The notes: generated by a model not told the origin, from the sequence alone. DNA of 64,000 nt from Plantago ovata (GCA_028274465.1 CM051455.1:96046365-96110364); one strand, 5' to 3'. Positions 1 to 12,471 are shown, counted from the stretch's first letter. Program-made: numbers and translations.

Positions 1-959
1 TTTTGATTGGCCAGGCGGAGTTAAGGCTTTAATTGGTCTAGCTCTTATGGCTTGAGCTATTGTCTGATTGTCAGCATCATCATCATCTTCATTCAGATCT
101 TGATGACTTTCAGTATGGCAAAAATCTTGAGTTTCAGCAGCAGTTTTTCTCTTTTTGGGACTTGCTGAATTTAACTTTGATTCTGCTTGCCTTTTAGAAC
201 TTTGCTCTCTTTCAGCAAGAGGTTCTATGGGCAGTGGCTCATCAACAGTAGGAGGGGTTTGGGTTCTTTTTCTTGTATATCTCTTTTCCCCCTTAGACAT
301 GGATTGCAACATCAGAGTGATGTGCAGAGAATAGAACTCATTGCAGTTTTCAGCAAGAGTACTTAAGCTGTTGTATTTCATGATGATTTGTTGCTGATCA
401 GAAGTCATTTTTGACAACTCTTTTGAATACTCACCATGTTCTCTTCATGTCTTTTCTCTGTTGCGGCCTTATCTTCCATGAAAGTCTGAGCCTTCACTAG
501 AGCGGTCTTTGCTAGCTTGAGTGCTTGACTTACATCTTCTTCATAGCTCTTGTGATAAAGACTGATGTCTTTTTGAGCTATTGTAAGAGTAGTAGTGCGT
601 CTCAGCACTGTAGCCAATATTTTCCCAATGTCAAGCGGGCTCTCAACAAGCAATGCCTCATCTTCTGCTTTGCAGGCATCATGGACTTTCTTCAGTGCCA
701 GAATTCTAGGAGTAAACTCCTCAACTCGTGGGAACGGCACTAGGTTTGGGGTCAAGGAATGAACTTTCAGTTCTGAAGCAAACTGATCATCCTTCATCAG
801 CAATTCTCCTATCAAATCATCGTCTACATCATTTATATAATCAGGAGGAGGGATTTGAACCACTTTGGGGTCTCTCTTTGATTGTTCATCCTCATTTGCT
901 GATAATCATCGTCATCCTCAGATTCATCAAGGTCAGCAACCTTGGAACCTAAGTCAGCA

Positions 960-1180
960 GCTTCATTTCCTTTTGGTTGAGTGGTTGCTGATAGCAACGC
1001 TTCAGACTCAACAACTGGAGTTTCACCAGTAGTTAGTTTTAATTGAGTAGTTGCTGAGGGCAACGTTTGAGACTCAATTACTGGAGTTTTGCCAGTAGTT
1101 AGTTTTAATTGAGTAGTTTCTGAGGGCAACGTTTGAGACTCAATTACTGGAGTTTCGCCAGTAGTAAGTGGAAGGGAGGG
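960..1180 (-). repeat. Three tandem 66-nt coding repeats in element A third ORF
   Basis: Three adjacent copies of a 22-codon unit of the form LTTG-TPVIESQTLPSATTQLK follow one another in frame. The same unit occurs about four times in B (30609-30857) and once in C (around 61360-61430), so its number varies between copies of one family. Confidence 0.75.
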
Positions 1181-2089
1181 GACTTCCTGTGGTCTTACTC
1201 CTGAAGATTGACCAATTTCTAGATCCTGCGTATGTCTTGCATGGATCATGAGACTGTTTTGTAGAGCGCGTTGGTAATCTTCATCCAATTCATCTTCATC
1301 ATCAAGGTTTGCATCAGTGACCTTGGCTTCAGAAAGTTGGCTTTTGCCATGTTTCAAGGCAGCTCGCTTTCTGGCATATTCTTCTTCAGTATCAGCACCT
1401 TGTACAGGTGCTTGATTTTCAGCATCAGCAGGAGCAGTTTGAGATTCATGCTGAGGTTGTGGTTGTTCAACTTGCTGATGGTCTTGTGGTTCAGTTTCAG
1501 CAACTGTCATTTTTAGTCCACCAGCATCAGGACTTGGACCTTGATTGTCATCGTCGTCATCTTTCTTGTCCTTTGAATCTTTCCCTTCATCATCACAGGG
1601 ATCAGTTGGAATGTTTTCATCTTCTTCCTCTTCATCATCATCAGTCAGAATTACTAGCTCAAGATGCTTGTATAAAGCAACACTCGTTACTTCCTCTTCC
1701 TCATTTATTTTGTGGGGATCAGCCACCACGGGTACAAATAAACCCTTGAGCATCACAACTTGTTCAGCTGGAGAGGCACTCTTGAATTTTGCCTTCATAT
1801 TCTCTCTGATTTGAGCAATCAGAGTTGAGCTCATTAGCTGAGAATATGACATGTCTTCAGGAAGTATGGAGTGGACAAACGTCTCGAGCTTCAGCAGAGA
1901 AGATCTTTTTTTCTCGTTTGAAAGATGAAGATGGAGATCAGAAAAATCCATTCTTCTGTACCTTTGCCAGTTGCTGACAGACTTAGCAACTCTGGACAAA
2001 GTTGTTCTTTTGAAGTTCAAGTACAGTTCCTCAGAATTTACTTGTGGATCCTCAGTGATGTGCACCACTTCAGTGGTCTCCTTTAGAGC

Positions 2090-2165
2090 ATGAAAAAGAA
2101 CAATTATTTAGATCAGGATAGGTTTGGGTAATTGCTTTAGAGTTCAAAGCTGAAACATGAATTAC
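2090..2165 (-). other. Intron-like segment 3 in element A third ORF, acceptor mutated
   Basis: The segment begins after CAG with GTAATTCATG and ends in a pyrimidine run followed by CAT, where B and C have CAG. A frame change relative to C lies inside this segment, so it would be harmless if the segment were spliced out. With the AG lost, this copy would not be expected to splice here. Confidence 0.35.
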
Positions 2166-2243
2166 CTGTTGAGATTCAGCAAGCTCATGTTGTACAATTT
2201 CCATTCCTTGAGGAGCTTGAGTAGCATCCTCCATTTGTTCATC

Positions 2244-2315
2244 CTGAAATAAATATGAGTCAGACACAAGTACTAAGCTGTCAAACTTAGTTTTATTACC
2301 AAAAACGTTAACTAC
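2244..2315 (-). other. Intron-like segment 2 in element A third ORF
   Basis: This 72-nt segment begins GTAGTTAAC and ends TTTATTTCAG. It is open in frame in A. The matching segments in B (29462-29533) and C (58174-58245) have the same length. Confidence 0.45.
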
Positions 2316-2384
2316 GTGCTGAGCAGGGAGTGTTGATTCTGGTGCAGAGGCTTCAGCAACCATCTGACTTGCATCTTGAGAAGT

Positions 2385-2459
2385 CTGTAGAGATATCATA
2401 ATATTAGCAAAAGAATAAGTTTCAGAAAGTGAAGTTTTACTAATGGTTGAGTTATCTAC
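2385..2459 (-). other. Intron-like segment 1 in element A third ORF
   Basis: This 75-nt AT-rich segment starts GTAGAT and ends TCTCTACAG. It corresponds exactly in length to 29318-29392 in B and 58030-58104 in C. The reading frame of A stops at a TAG immediately before the GT (2460-2462). The segment could be a short intron or ordinary coding sequence; see the findings. Confidence 0.45.
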
Positions 2460-4666
2460 CTACTGAAGAAGGACATGTTGTGGCTCAGTCCTTTCAGCAT
2501 TAACAGTTTCTTCATTTTCTGGGACTGTTTCTTCAGCAGACTTCTTGGCTTGCTCTGTTTGAGAAAGCTGCGCGGTTTCAGCGATCTCCCTTGTCTCTGA
2601 AATGACAAGTTGAGCAGAAGCATCTTGACCTTTAAGCTCACTGCTTGTCATGAAGACATCAATGGATTTGTTGGATGATTCTTCAATCTTCAACTCCATT
2701 TGTTGGCTTATAGCTTCCAGTACAAGCTGGACTTTGTCAATTGAGGTCTTTGGTGAACTTGGGTCAGTATTCTCAGCATCACGAGATGCGTCGTTGAATA
2801 GTGCTTCTTGTGTTTCTTCAGCAACTTCTGGAACTTGAACCATTGCTGTCTCAGCAACTGGTTCTTCAGCAACCATGGTTTCAGCAACTTGATGAGTTGC
2901 TTGTTCAGCAACCATCTTTTCAGCAGCATCAGCAAGTGCCGCAGTTCTCAGATCAGCAGCAATATCACTTGCTGGTTCCAGAGTTTGATCATCTAGATTA
3001 TCTACAATGTAGATATCTGGGACTTGGGCAGGAATTTCATTTCCACTGCCTTGTGGTCTGTTCTCAGTAGAATGATCAACATTGAGTCGATCATTGAAGG
3101 CTTCCGCAAACACTTCAATGTTGCTGACATAGGCTTCAGTAACTACCTGGTAACCATCTACTGGAACTTGCGTTTCAGCAATTGTCTGGGAATTGTCTGA
3201 GAGGTCATTGACAATAGGTATTGACTTGCGAGCCAGTGTTTTCTTCCTTGTGTTACTTGTCCTTTTCCTCTTCGGGACAGGATTTGCTGATGACGCTGCA
3301 GTCTGAGTGTCATCATCAGCTTTCCTCTTTTTCTTGTTAGATTTCTTCAGTTTCCCAGCAGAGGCGTCAATAGTTGCATTTTCAGCAACGGGAGTAGTGG
3401 TGTCAGCATGATCACCATCTAGAGCAGTTTCATCTTTGTCACCACCATCTACCGCAGTTTCATCTCTAAGTTGCTGAGTGGTGACATTTGCAGCTGTTGT
3501 ATACCTTTCTTGCTGACTTGAGCTGACAACATCTGCAGCTGTTGTCTTCTTAGATTTTTCAAGTTTCTTACCAGCAATCTTAGGTACATTCTGCTTGTAG
3601 AAGGATCTTCCCACATTGCATACAGATTTCATGATTGGCAATGGGTTTCTCAGCTGAATCCTGAAGTGTTCAAGGATATAGCATATCTTTATTCCATACA
3701 TAACTGGAAAGGAAGGTGAGACCTTGTTGTCTTCCACCTTAACCTTGAACTTAGTGACACAATCAACAAGCCTATTGAAAATGTACTTAGCCCAGTTAAG
3801 TTCCGTTTTATTTTCATGGATATGCATCAGCAGCGGCCACCTTCTCAGGCCTACTTGGTCTATTCCTCCAACTTGGGAGTCCAAAATATTAATCAGTAGC
3901 AGAGCTACTAGACCAAGTGAATGGCAGAGATGCTTCCTCTTAACGTGCTTTGTCCAAGTCACGGGAGCAATCTCTCCTTTCTTCATTTTCTCATTTCTGA
4001 CGTCACTGTAGAAAGCTTCAATTTCTTCGTCAGTGGCAGTGACGTCATCTTCAGTTCCAGTGGTTGGAATCTGAAAGATTTCCGCTAAATCAGTCCATTT
4101 CAGGACGATTTGCGTGTTTTGAACTGTAGTAAATATCACTTTTTTAGTGACTCCTTTACTATGAGCTAGGGACTGGATTTCTGCATTATTGTAGAACTCC
4201 ATTGTGTCCAACATACTCACTTTCTTGGTGTGAGCAGTTATAAAATTCATGAGGCCTTGCTGCTTGATAAATTCAGGCGCCTCTTCATTTTCATCATGAA
4301 GTTCTTGTTCATAGAAGTATCGAATATACTTCTCTTTTGCAAATCCACCCCATTGCATCATCATCTCACACTTTGCAGTGTCAAGATATGAAGGAGGCAT
4401 AGGTTTTGCCGATATTCTATCGTTTTTCAACACAACTTTCGTTGTGTTTGATGCCGAAGTAGTCACCGGAGCAGTGCGTTTCTCAGCACTGACGACTTGG
4501 AGGTCTTCGAGGACTGTCTCTTTGGTGCCATTTATTTTTATAGAGAAGAGAATGTGTACGAAAAAGATAGTTTGCTTTTTGAACGGAGGTACAGTAGATT
4601 CAAGTTAAAATTTGCAGAGAAAGGAAATGTGAGTTAAAGAATTTTGTCATTTCTCTAACACCTTCT

Positions 4667-4676
4667 TTATATAGTG
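4667..4676 (-). promoter_or_regulatory. TATA-like box upstream of element A third ORF
   Basis: On the minus strand the sequence reads CACTATATAA, about 135-145 nt upstream of the third-ORF ATG at 4531. B (27111-27120) and C (55789-55798) have the same box at nearly the same distance, each followed by a pyrimidine-rich TTTCCTTTCTCTGC stretch. This suggests an internal promoter. There is no expression evidence here. Confidence 0.45.
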
Positions 4677-4740
4677 TCTCTGATGTGTGAGAAACTCAAT
4701 CGATTTGAGTTCTCAGCAAGGGTAAAACAGAGAAACAAAG

Positions 4741-6032
4741 TGATGAATGTGTATTTTACACTTTCATTTGACTCTTTTTCACCTATTTTAGCTATCCTCT
4801 ATGTTAATTTAGCTATATTTTAGTGCATTTTATTAGAATAGTGTCACGTTTCCCTTTAGATTTTATTTTACAGGTTTTGGTTGAAAATCGAGGATTTCCG
4901 GGCAATTATATTGAAGTTGACAAGGAATTGGTGTTCCAGAAGCCTATTTGGAGTATCTGAAGGTTTCCGGATAGGATTTGGAGTCTAAGGGTCGAATCTG
5001 GAGGTTAGAAGGCCACTAGAAGACAGAAACCGAGTCTGAAAAGGGGAAGAAATCCAAAAACGCGTCGAAAACGCGGAATTCCGCGAAATATTCTCCCGTG
5101 CGAACCGCCCGGTGTGTGGGGCCAGTCGCCCCACACTATTTCGTTGCCTATATATAGTTGCTCAGTTTTTCTCCGAAATTCATACTTTTCCAGACCTACT
5201 TTCTCACCTTTCTCTGTAGTTTTAGGTAGGAACTTCCCAGAGCCTGTTCTGGGGGTTCGTAGCTTAGGGGACTCTTTTTCATAGCAGATTGGAGCTTGTA
5301 GGATCGCAATTCTTCGGAGATTGACAACCTTCGGTAACATTGTATCTTACAGTTTATTCTACTTATTTTTTATATCTTTCAACATGTTTTATATCTTTCA
5401 ACATGTTTTCTTCTATGATTTCTGTTGACTGCATGCCTATTATGAGTAGCTAAACTTATCGTTGGTGGTAGTATGTGAATTCTTAGCGAAGGGAAGATAA
5501 TCATGCTAATGGCTATATCGCGCATTATACTCCGTGTTATTGCTTTATTTCGTTGATCAGGCTCAGCCTAAATTCTCGTATGTTGTATTAATTATTATGC
5601 ACAATTGGACCCTCGTTGACCTGTACGCGAGTTTATCTTCGTAGTGTTGAATAATTACGGAACACATTAGGACAATAGTGATTGACTTGTCAGAATCGTT
5701 ATCTTCGTAGTGCTTAATATTTACAACAGGACATTAGATTGATCAAAGATCTCCATTCAAGACCGAGGAATTTATGCATGATTATCGACCTGTTATGCTT
5801 TGAAGGATCATACTATCACCAATCTCCATTATCTGCTAGAAACCCCTTTGCTATCTGTCTGTTGTTTTTATATTCTCTAGTTAAATAGATTAAGCTAGTT
5901 ATAGTCCTGAGAGAACGACACTCGAGGTCATTCTACTGCTACACTACGGTTTTCGTTGTAGTTGTGAATTGCCTTTGGCTAAATAACAAATTTATTTGAT
6001 TGAACCGGGACCCAACAAACCCGCGTTCATCA
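4741..6032 (+). mobile_element. Solo LTR, family Y (copy Y1), inserted in element A
   Basis: The LTR begins TGATGAATG and ends GCGTTCATCA, and is flanked by the 5-bp duplication CAAAG (4736-4740 and 6033-6037). No PBS, coding sequence or second LTR is present, so it is a solo LTR of 1,292 bp left by recombination. A GC-rich block with perfect hairpins (about 5050-5140) sits just before a TATA box (TATATATA at 5149-5156). Conserved blocks downstream, such as GAGTAGCTAA and GACACTCGAGGTCAT, are shared with the other Y copies. Small ORFs across the GC block are shadows. Confidence 0.88.
5050..5156 (+). promoter_or_regulatory. GC-rich hairpin block and TATA box of LTR Y1
   Basis: The block includes the 14-nt palindrome CGCGGAATTCCGCG and a 9-bp hairpin formed by GTGTGGGGC and GCCCCACAC. 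It is followed directly by TATATATA (5149-5156). The other Y copies have hairpin-rich GC blocks at the same place with unrelated sequence. Confidence 0.6.
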
Positions 6033-6734
6033 CAAAGGCGTTAGTGGAGCATTTGCATTGAATGCGTAGTGTCCCACTAACTAAAACCGTCAGAGCATTC
6101 TCTCACTTTGTTTTGTTAACCGTTAGATCAATAACTCCTTTTAATCAATGGCCACGATTGTATTTCATGTCATGATTATTACGAGTTTATCTATGCCCGA
6201 TTAACGTCACAAATTGATTTTACCGAGTTTTAAGGGATTAGATTGCTTGCTGAAATAGACAAGAATCTTTTCAGCGAGTTTTCATTAATAGCCTTGATAC
6301 TTGCTGAAAGTTCCCCCTTACTTAGATATCTCATATTTTCTTAAGTTTAAAAGATATTTCTGAGTTCCCGTATCAGTAAATTCTTTTGTACTTGAGATAT
6401 CCTTTGGTAAAATCTGAGAAATGAGTTTTGCTCTTTTTCTGAGTTCCCGTCTCAGAATGTTCCCTTGATACTTGAATACCTGTTTCAGTATCTTTGATTG
6501 TTTGAATGCCCGTTTCAGCAATCCTTAAGGTTTTTCTCTTACTGAGTGCCTGTCTCAGCAAGTGATCAAGTTTCCTAACAAATACCCGTTTTGAAGGAAT
6601 TACTTGCTGAATGCCTGTCTCAGCAATCATGTAGTGACCTATCATTTCTTAGAAGAAATTAGTGGACAGAGCTTTTAAGTAAGAGTACTTTGGCTTGTTG
6701 AATACCTATTTCAGCATTCTGCCAAATGTATCCT
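6033..6734 (-). other. Spacer between pol and third ORF of element A
   Basis: This region lies downstream of the pol stop on the minus strand. It contains degenerate repeats of a CTGAAACNGGNATTCAG-like unit, a short ORF (6373-6645), a polypurine run reading TAAGGGGGAACTTTC on the minus strand (about 6308-6322), and the leader of the third ORF. The matching spacer in C is 54992-55938. The family Y solo LTR cuts it off from the third ORF. Confidence 0.6.
6373..6645 (-). CDS. Small conserved ORF between pol and third ORF (element A)
   Basis: This 90-codon ORF starts at an ATG that is kept in element C (55089) and repeats an AETGIQ-like motif several times. The two copies align through most of their length, with one in-frame difference of about 21 nt near residue 20. 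The frames diverge near the end, where C is shifted by one base. I recognise no domain. It may be a real small protein, or only a tandem nucleotide repeat that stays open by chance. Confidence 0.3.
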   Translation of the reverse strand: MIGHYMIAETGIQQVIPSKRVFVRKLDHLLRQALSKRKTLRIAETGIQTIKDTETGIQVSREHSETGTQKKSKTHFSDFTKGYLKYKRIY

Positions 6735-8620
6735 TTATTGAGGTAGTTCAATCAATCCAAGGTTGTACCTTAGCATTGCGAACCTATTATCTGGTAGGGG
6801 CTTGGTAAAGATGTCAGCAAGCTGATCATCAGTACCTACTTTCACAACCTCAATATCTCCTTTTTCCACATGATCTCTAATGAAATGATGTCTAATATCA
6901 ATGTGCTTAGTCCTAGAGTGAAACTTAGGATTTTGCGTGATGGCAATAGCACTTGTATTATCACAAAAGGTTGGTGTTTTCTTTGCAGAAATACCATAAT
7001 CTCTTAATTGTTGCTGAATCCATAGGATTTGAGCTGTGCAACAACCAGCTGCAATGTATTCAGATTCAGTGGATGAATTGGCAACACAGGTTTGCTTCTC
7101 GCTGAACGATGATATTAATCTAGTACCCAAAAACTGACAAGTTCCAGAGGTACTTTTTCTATCAAGAGTTGATCCTCCATGATCAGCATCAGAATAACCA
7201 ACCAATTCTAATCCAGAATCTTTAGGATACCATAATCCAACATTGACTGTACCTTTGACATATTTCAGTATCTTGATTGCCTTTTTGTAGTGTGATTCTC
7301 TTGGATCAGATTGGAATCTTGCACACACACAAACAGCATACTGAATGTCAAGTCTACTTGCTGTTAAATACAACAAGGAACCAATGAACTTCCTATACTT
7401 GTGTTCTTCAACACTTTTATCTTCTTTAGTATAGCCCAATTTGGTACCAACACTCATAGGGATCTTTTCAGGTTTCTCTTCCTCTTTGATCCTAAACTTT
7501 ATGAGCATTTCTTTCGCATACTTTTCTTGATTTATGAATATTCCATCTTTGAGTTGCTTGACTTGCAATCCTAGGAAATAATTCAATTTTCCCATCATAC
7601 TCATTTCAAACTTGTTTGTCATGAGTTTGGCAAAATCATCACAAAGTTGCTTGTCCTTAGATCCAAAAATTATGTCATCCACATAAATTTGAACTAAGAG
7701 TATTTTACCATCATGTTTCATGGTAAATAAGGTTTTGTCAACTTCACCTTTCTTGAAACCATTTTCCAGCAAGAACTTAGCCAAGGTATCATACCATGCT
7801 CTTGGTGCTTGCTTTAGACCATATACAACTTTCTGAAGCTTGTATACCATCTTGATTTCTGAGGGAAGTTCAAAGCCAGGGGGTTGTTCTAAGTAGACTT
7901 CTTCAGCAAGTTCACCTTTCAAGAATGCACTTTTAACATCCATTTGGTAAACAATGAAGTCATTGTGAGCAGCAAAGGCCAAGAAAAGCCTAATTGCATC
8001 CAATCTTGCAACTAGTGCATAAGACTCAGCATAGTCCAATCCTTCAGTCTGACAGTAACCTTGAGCAACTAAACGTGCTTTATTTCTTGTTACTTCACGA
8101 GACTCACTTAGCTTGTTTCTGAACACCCACTTTGTACCAATAGCTTTCTTGCCTTCAGCAAGTGGTACAAGTTTCCAGACTTTGTTCCTTTCGAATTGGT
8201 CCAATTCTTCTTGCATTGCCTTTATCCATTCAGGATTCTTTAAAGCTTCTTCTATGGTTTTAGGTTCAATTTCTGAAACAAAGCAAGAGAACAATGATTC
8301 TACTTCTACGACAGTTGCTTCTTCAGCAAGTCCATGAGTAGTAGATGCTTTGGATCTAGTCACTTGGCGTATATTAATATCGCCAATCATATCCGTAGAG
8401 GGATGATCTCTAATCCATTTATTAACAGGTTTTCTACTTGTTGGATCTGGATATGTTTGCTCATCAGCATGTGACTCTTCAGTATGTACTTGTTCAGTAC
8501 TACAGGGATTTTGTGTCTCTGCTGAGATTGGTTCATCAGCAACTGCTTGTTCAGCATTGCTTGATTGTGGTAGTTCATCAACAGGCACTGGAGGTTGCGT
8601 AGTTTCAGCAACTTCCGGAG
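6735..8620 (-). CDS. pol: Element A pol, 3' part: reverse transcriptase and RNase H
   Basis: The open frame from 8588 to 6735 (617 residues) is the C-terminal part of a Copia polyprotein, cut from its integrase by insertion of element N at 8621. Counting from 8588, the RVT_2-type reverse transcriptase spans about residues 135-380. The first catalytic Asp is in MDVKSAF (D217), and YVDD lies at 302-305. RNase H follows with SDAD at 466-469, STESEY at 506-511 and DNTSAI at 543-548. All visible catalytic residues are intact, which makes this the best-preserved RT in the window. The protein would copy element RNA into cDNA in cytoplasmic particles. It ends LIELPQ at the same place as C. The first residues are internal to the polyprotein and not a true start. 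Confidence 0.9.
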
Positions 8621-10021
8621 TGATGAACGTATTTTTGACGCGTTCATCTTGTCTTTTTTACCTTCTTTTGCTATCTTCTAGCCTTGTTTTTTGGTTAGTT
8701 ATGTAGAATAGTGTCACGTTTTGTGTTTTCTGCATTTTCAGGCACTTAGGTACGAAACGGCGTTTTTGGAGCTAAAAACGAGCCTTTTTGATGGAAAAGA
8801 TGGCCCCGTTGAAGTTCCCCAATCTCCGTGGCTTGTTCGTAAGTGTTTGAGCATCAATAAGCATCGAGAAGGATGAGTCCAAGGCACCCGAGGGCCATGC
8901 GAGGGCAAAAAGATTGAGTTTGAAGACAAAAATCTGCCCAGGAGCCAAGCTAAGCGCCTGGAATAGTGAAGCGCTCCGCTTCATTTTCCAGGAACTCTGG
9001 CACAGAAGCCAAGCGAAGCGCTTGGAGTGCCAAAGCGCTTCTCTTCCCAAGCACTCCGCTTGGCTTCTCCAAGCCGTCCGCTTGGCAGCGGTTACGTTTT
9101 CGGATTTTCCTTCTTAGATCTGATCTTTGGTCATTTTTTGAATCTTTTGAACTGTAACTTCGTTTTGGAGAGCTCCTAAGCCCCAAAACTCAGAGAAAAC
9201 TCAGATTACATTATATTTTATCTTGGGATTCAAGGTTTTGATTGGGATTCATCCTTTGTAATCATCTACGGAGAGGTTTTCTTTGATTTCCACTGATTAG
9301 TGACAGCTTTGGTGGTAACTTGTATCACTCTCTTGTCTTGTAGTTTGATATGATGTATTCTGATTATTATTCATATGAATTGATGTCTATGTTGATGAAT
9401 ATGAGTAGCTAAATCTTTTGTGTTGGTGGTAGAATGTAGAATATGCATGCTATGGGTTATGTTTATGCTTACATGAGATTGTGATTCAATCTTGCTGCAA
9501 ATTCCTTCATATGATTCTTAGTTGCCTATAAAATATATTCGAATTGAGTATAGTGACAAACTCTTGGTCAATGAAAGCTATAGGATTGTATGTTAGAGAT
9601 TTGCAGCATGCTAGATAAATGGTGTTGGTGACAAGCACCTCTAAAGTATTGATAGTGGTCTTTTATGATGTGTGTCTTAAAGTTACCTAGACGAGTTGCT
9701 TAGCAGACTTGATCGAAGGTTTTACGCACTGAACTTGTGAGCATATTCGTAACCCATGCATGTGTATTTGATTTCTACCACCAACCGTTTTCCAAACTTG
9801 ATTTACAACAATCTGATTTCTCGTTGCTTTGTTCTAAGAAAACAATTCTACAAACATTTGAATTCGTTGACTGAAATTACTTGCAAAAACCTCAAGCAAA
9901 GCCACGTTAGGTCCCGAGAGAACGACACTCGGGGACAACTTGCCATTGCACTCTAGTTTGTGTAGTGATAAGTGTTCTTAGGCTTTTAAAAAAATTTAAT
10001 TGGTGAAAAACGACATCATCA
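8621..10021 (+). repeat. 5' LTR of element N
   Basis: A 1,401-bp LTR, TG...CA terminated. A palindrome-rich block (8940-9090) repeats the pattern CCAAGCG-CGCTTGG. A possible TATA box CCTATAAAAT lies near 9535. Conserved blocks GAGTAGCTAA and GACACTCG are shared with family Y LTRs. A stretch of about 70 bp near the end is missing from the 3' LTR. Confidence 0.88.
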
Positions 10022-10024
10022 ATT

Positions 10025-10042
10025 TGGCGCCGTTGCCGGGGA
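10025..10042 (+). other. Primer-binding site of element N (tRNA-Asp type)
   Basis: TGGCGCCGTTGCCGGGGA begins three bases after the 5' LTR. It matches the tRNA-Asp PBS known from Athila-type elements. Confidence 0.85.
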
Positions 10043-10164
10043 CTTAACTCCTTTGGTTGGCGTTTTTGTTTTTGTTCTTTCAGCCAACATCTCTTCTTTG
10101 TCTCATTTCTGTTTTTGTTTCTTTTTGCTTGACATACTCACTATATTGTATTTCAGGTTAGTGC

Positions 10165-12471
10165 ATGCCTAGAACCCGAACGGGTAGACCTATTATTGTA
10201 CCTTTTGTAGACGAGATCGGTCGTTTGTTTCAAAGGAGAAGGAGGAATTTGAATCTCGAGTTTGAAGGAGTAGCATCTAGAGCTTCCACTTCTGGTATTC
10301 GGGAAGAGTCTTCTTCTTATCTTTTGGAGCCAATTCTTGAATCTGTTTACTTGGAAGGTGAAATGGCGGAGAGACCCATACGTACACTTACTAAGCCTAC
10401 GGTTGGGGCTAGAGGACCAGCAATTGTCCTCAATGATGCCACCAGGAACTTGGAGATCAAGAATCACATGTTCCAACAACTTCCCAAATTCTATGGGATG
10501 GCTAATGAGGACGTGATAGGGTACTTGAATGAGCTCGAGAATTTTGTTCTCCATCTTGGGCGACTAGGAGCTGGTGTTACGGATGATGATCTCCGCATGA
10601 AGGTCCTTTCTATGGGGCTAGGTGATCGTGCAAAGGCTTGGCTTAATACTTTGGAGGCCGGGTCTTTGACAACATGGGATCTATGTTTTCATAAGTTCAT
10701 GGAGCGTTACTACCCCACTTCCAAGACAATGGCTATGAAGAGCCAAATTAGCTCCTTCGAGCAGAGGTACGATGAGCCTTTACACGAGGCCTATGATCGT
10801 TTCATGGGGTTGCATCATCGATGCCCACATAACGGGTATGATAAAGGTCAGCTTCTCCAATTCTTTTACAATGGTTTACATCCTGAGATTCAATCTCAAG
10901 TGGATAGTATTTGTGGAGGTAGTATGGGGGAGTTGCTTCCTTCTCAAGCCCAAGTGAAGATGGACATGATGTACCGGAATTCTCAAAACCGGAATGTGAG
11001 GGCTCGTGTGCTCCAAAAGGAGCAAAGAGGTGAGGCCAAGGTAGTAGTGGAACAAAATACCTTCGATGGGTTCGCCCATGAAGTGAAGCAAGCTTTGAGG
11101 CAAAGCGTTCCTTCTCCTTCTATGGAAGTTTGTGGTGTGTGCAAGAACTATGGGCACCCGGCCTACTTATGCCGTTCTGAATTTGCTAGAGAGCAATATA
11201 TCACGAACGATATCCGTCAAGAAGTATATGCTGCTGAGGGAGAGCAAGTAGTTGGAGATGTGAACTACGGGCAAGGTTATGGCAATGTGAGGCCATAAAA
11301 CCGTGGACCCCGAGGTGGGTACCAGAATCAAGGCAACCGTGGTTACCTTCATAACCCGGATCAAAATGCCTATGGGCCTAATCAAAATAGAAGTCGTCTC
11401 AGCTATGGGAACAATTGGTACGAAGGAGCACCGCCTTCTAATCCTACACCTCCGCCTCAGGTTGCTAGTTCGGGACCACAAGGTGGAGGGGTGCTTCCTT
11501 CACCTCTTGTCTCTTCTCTCAACGATCTTGTATTGAAAACAAATAAGTTTATGGAGCATTACTATCGTAATGAAGCTACTAATAATCAGCGGTTTGAGAA
11601 GCTTGAGGCTAGTAGTAGCAACCTCCATAAGAAGTTGCAAGAGCTGATAGATCGGGGGTCTAGTAGAGAGCAAGGAAAGTTTCCCGGAAACATGGAGAAG
11701 GCTATGGCCATAACCGTGGTGACTGATTTGCCCGTGGAGATCATGGTTGTGAGAGACAATGCACTAGTTGAGGTGCCAAGTTGCAAGATAACTGAAACTT
11801 GCAAAGTGAGTGAGGAGCTTGAGACTCCTAAGGTAGTTGTGGAAGAGAAAGTGGTCGCACAATCTGATCCGATAGTGGAAGAAGTGAATGAAAACTCATC
11901 GTCTGAGGATGAGTTGGTGGATATGGTGGAAGTGCCTATCCAAGAGAGCTTTGATGTGGAAATCGGCTTGGGTAAGAAGGATGGAATAGTGGCAACTCTA
12001 GACACGGGAGCGGGTGTGAATGTCATACCTTTGAACGTGTACGAAGAGTCGGGTTTGTCTGGCTTAAGACCAATGAAGTGCATGGTGCAATTGGCGGATG
12101 GGTCTATGAAGAAGCCATTGGGTGTGATCGAGAATCTAGTGGTAAGAGTCGCCGGTGTAGAGGTCAAGACAAACTTCATCGTCATGCCTACATCCTCCGC
12201 AAAGCTCAAGGATGTGGATCTTTTGGGTAGAGCCTTCATCAACAAAGTTCATATGGTGATAGACATGTACCGTCGTACATGTAGCTTCGAGGTAAATGGC
12301 AAGCAACATACGTTGCGAGCCATAATTAATTCATGTGCTTATGTTGATACTAACGAACTTGTAGGATTCTTTGGTCCTCTTTATGTTCGTCAAGATGTGC
12401 AGGGACTTGGTGCTTTGAAGAGCACTTGGACGGGGAAGTCTAGTACCCGATGCAAAATTGATCCCGCATGA
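10165..12471 (+). pseudogene. gag: Element N gag-protease ORF with one internal stop
   Basis: The ATG at 10165 starts a frame that stays open to 12471 except for a TAA at 11296-11298, where a CAA codon is likely ancestral. Residues of about 100-260 form a Retrotrans_gag domain of Athila type (RAKAWLNTLEAGSLTTWD, then FYNGLHPE). A Cys-rich CGVCKNYGHPAYLC resembles a zinc knuckle. The aspartic protease active site ATLDTGAGVNVIP lies around 11995-12030. The protein would form the particle shell and process itself. The frame ends just after the protease, where an autonomous element would continue into RT. The single stop means the protease would not be made from this copy without readthrough. Confidence 0.85.

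Larger units (their letters stand above)
1..4531 (-). pseudogene. Element A third ORF (Sirevirus extra ORF), 3' end outside window
   Basis: The start codon equivalent to the one in B and C is at 4529-4531 and begins MAPKRQSSK. A deletion of about 10 nt soon after it shifts the frame, and the long open stretch (2460-4466) resumes downstream. The N-terminal third is a globular domain that resembles plant transposon-associated domains, with FYNNAEIQ and LGLVALLL motifs. The middle is a low-complexity region rich in Val-Ala-Glu. The C-terminal third holds acidic runs, a tandem 22-residue repeat and a helical segment. A TAG at 2460-2462 and frameshifts near 2070 and 850 break it. I see no hydrophobic membrane segment, so an envelope role is not supported. 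The function is unknown. Positions 1-404 continue the same ORF in a shifted frame. Confidence 0.8.

Noticed and set aside
8772-9186. Overlapping ORFs rich in KRSAW and PSGPLG in LTRs and spacers of element N
   Set aside because: They are translations of short palindromes, appear in most frames and strands, and have no start context or domain.
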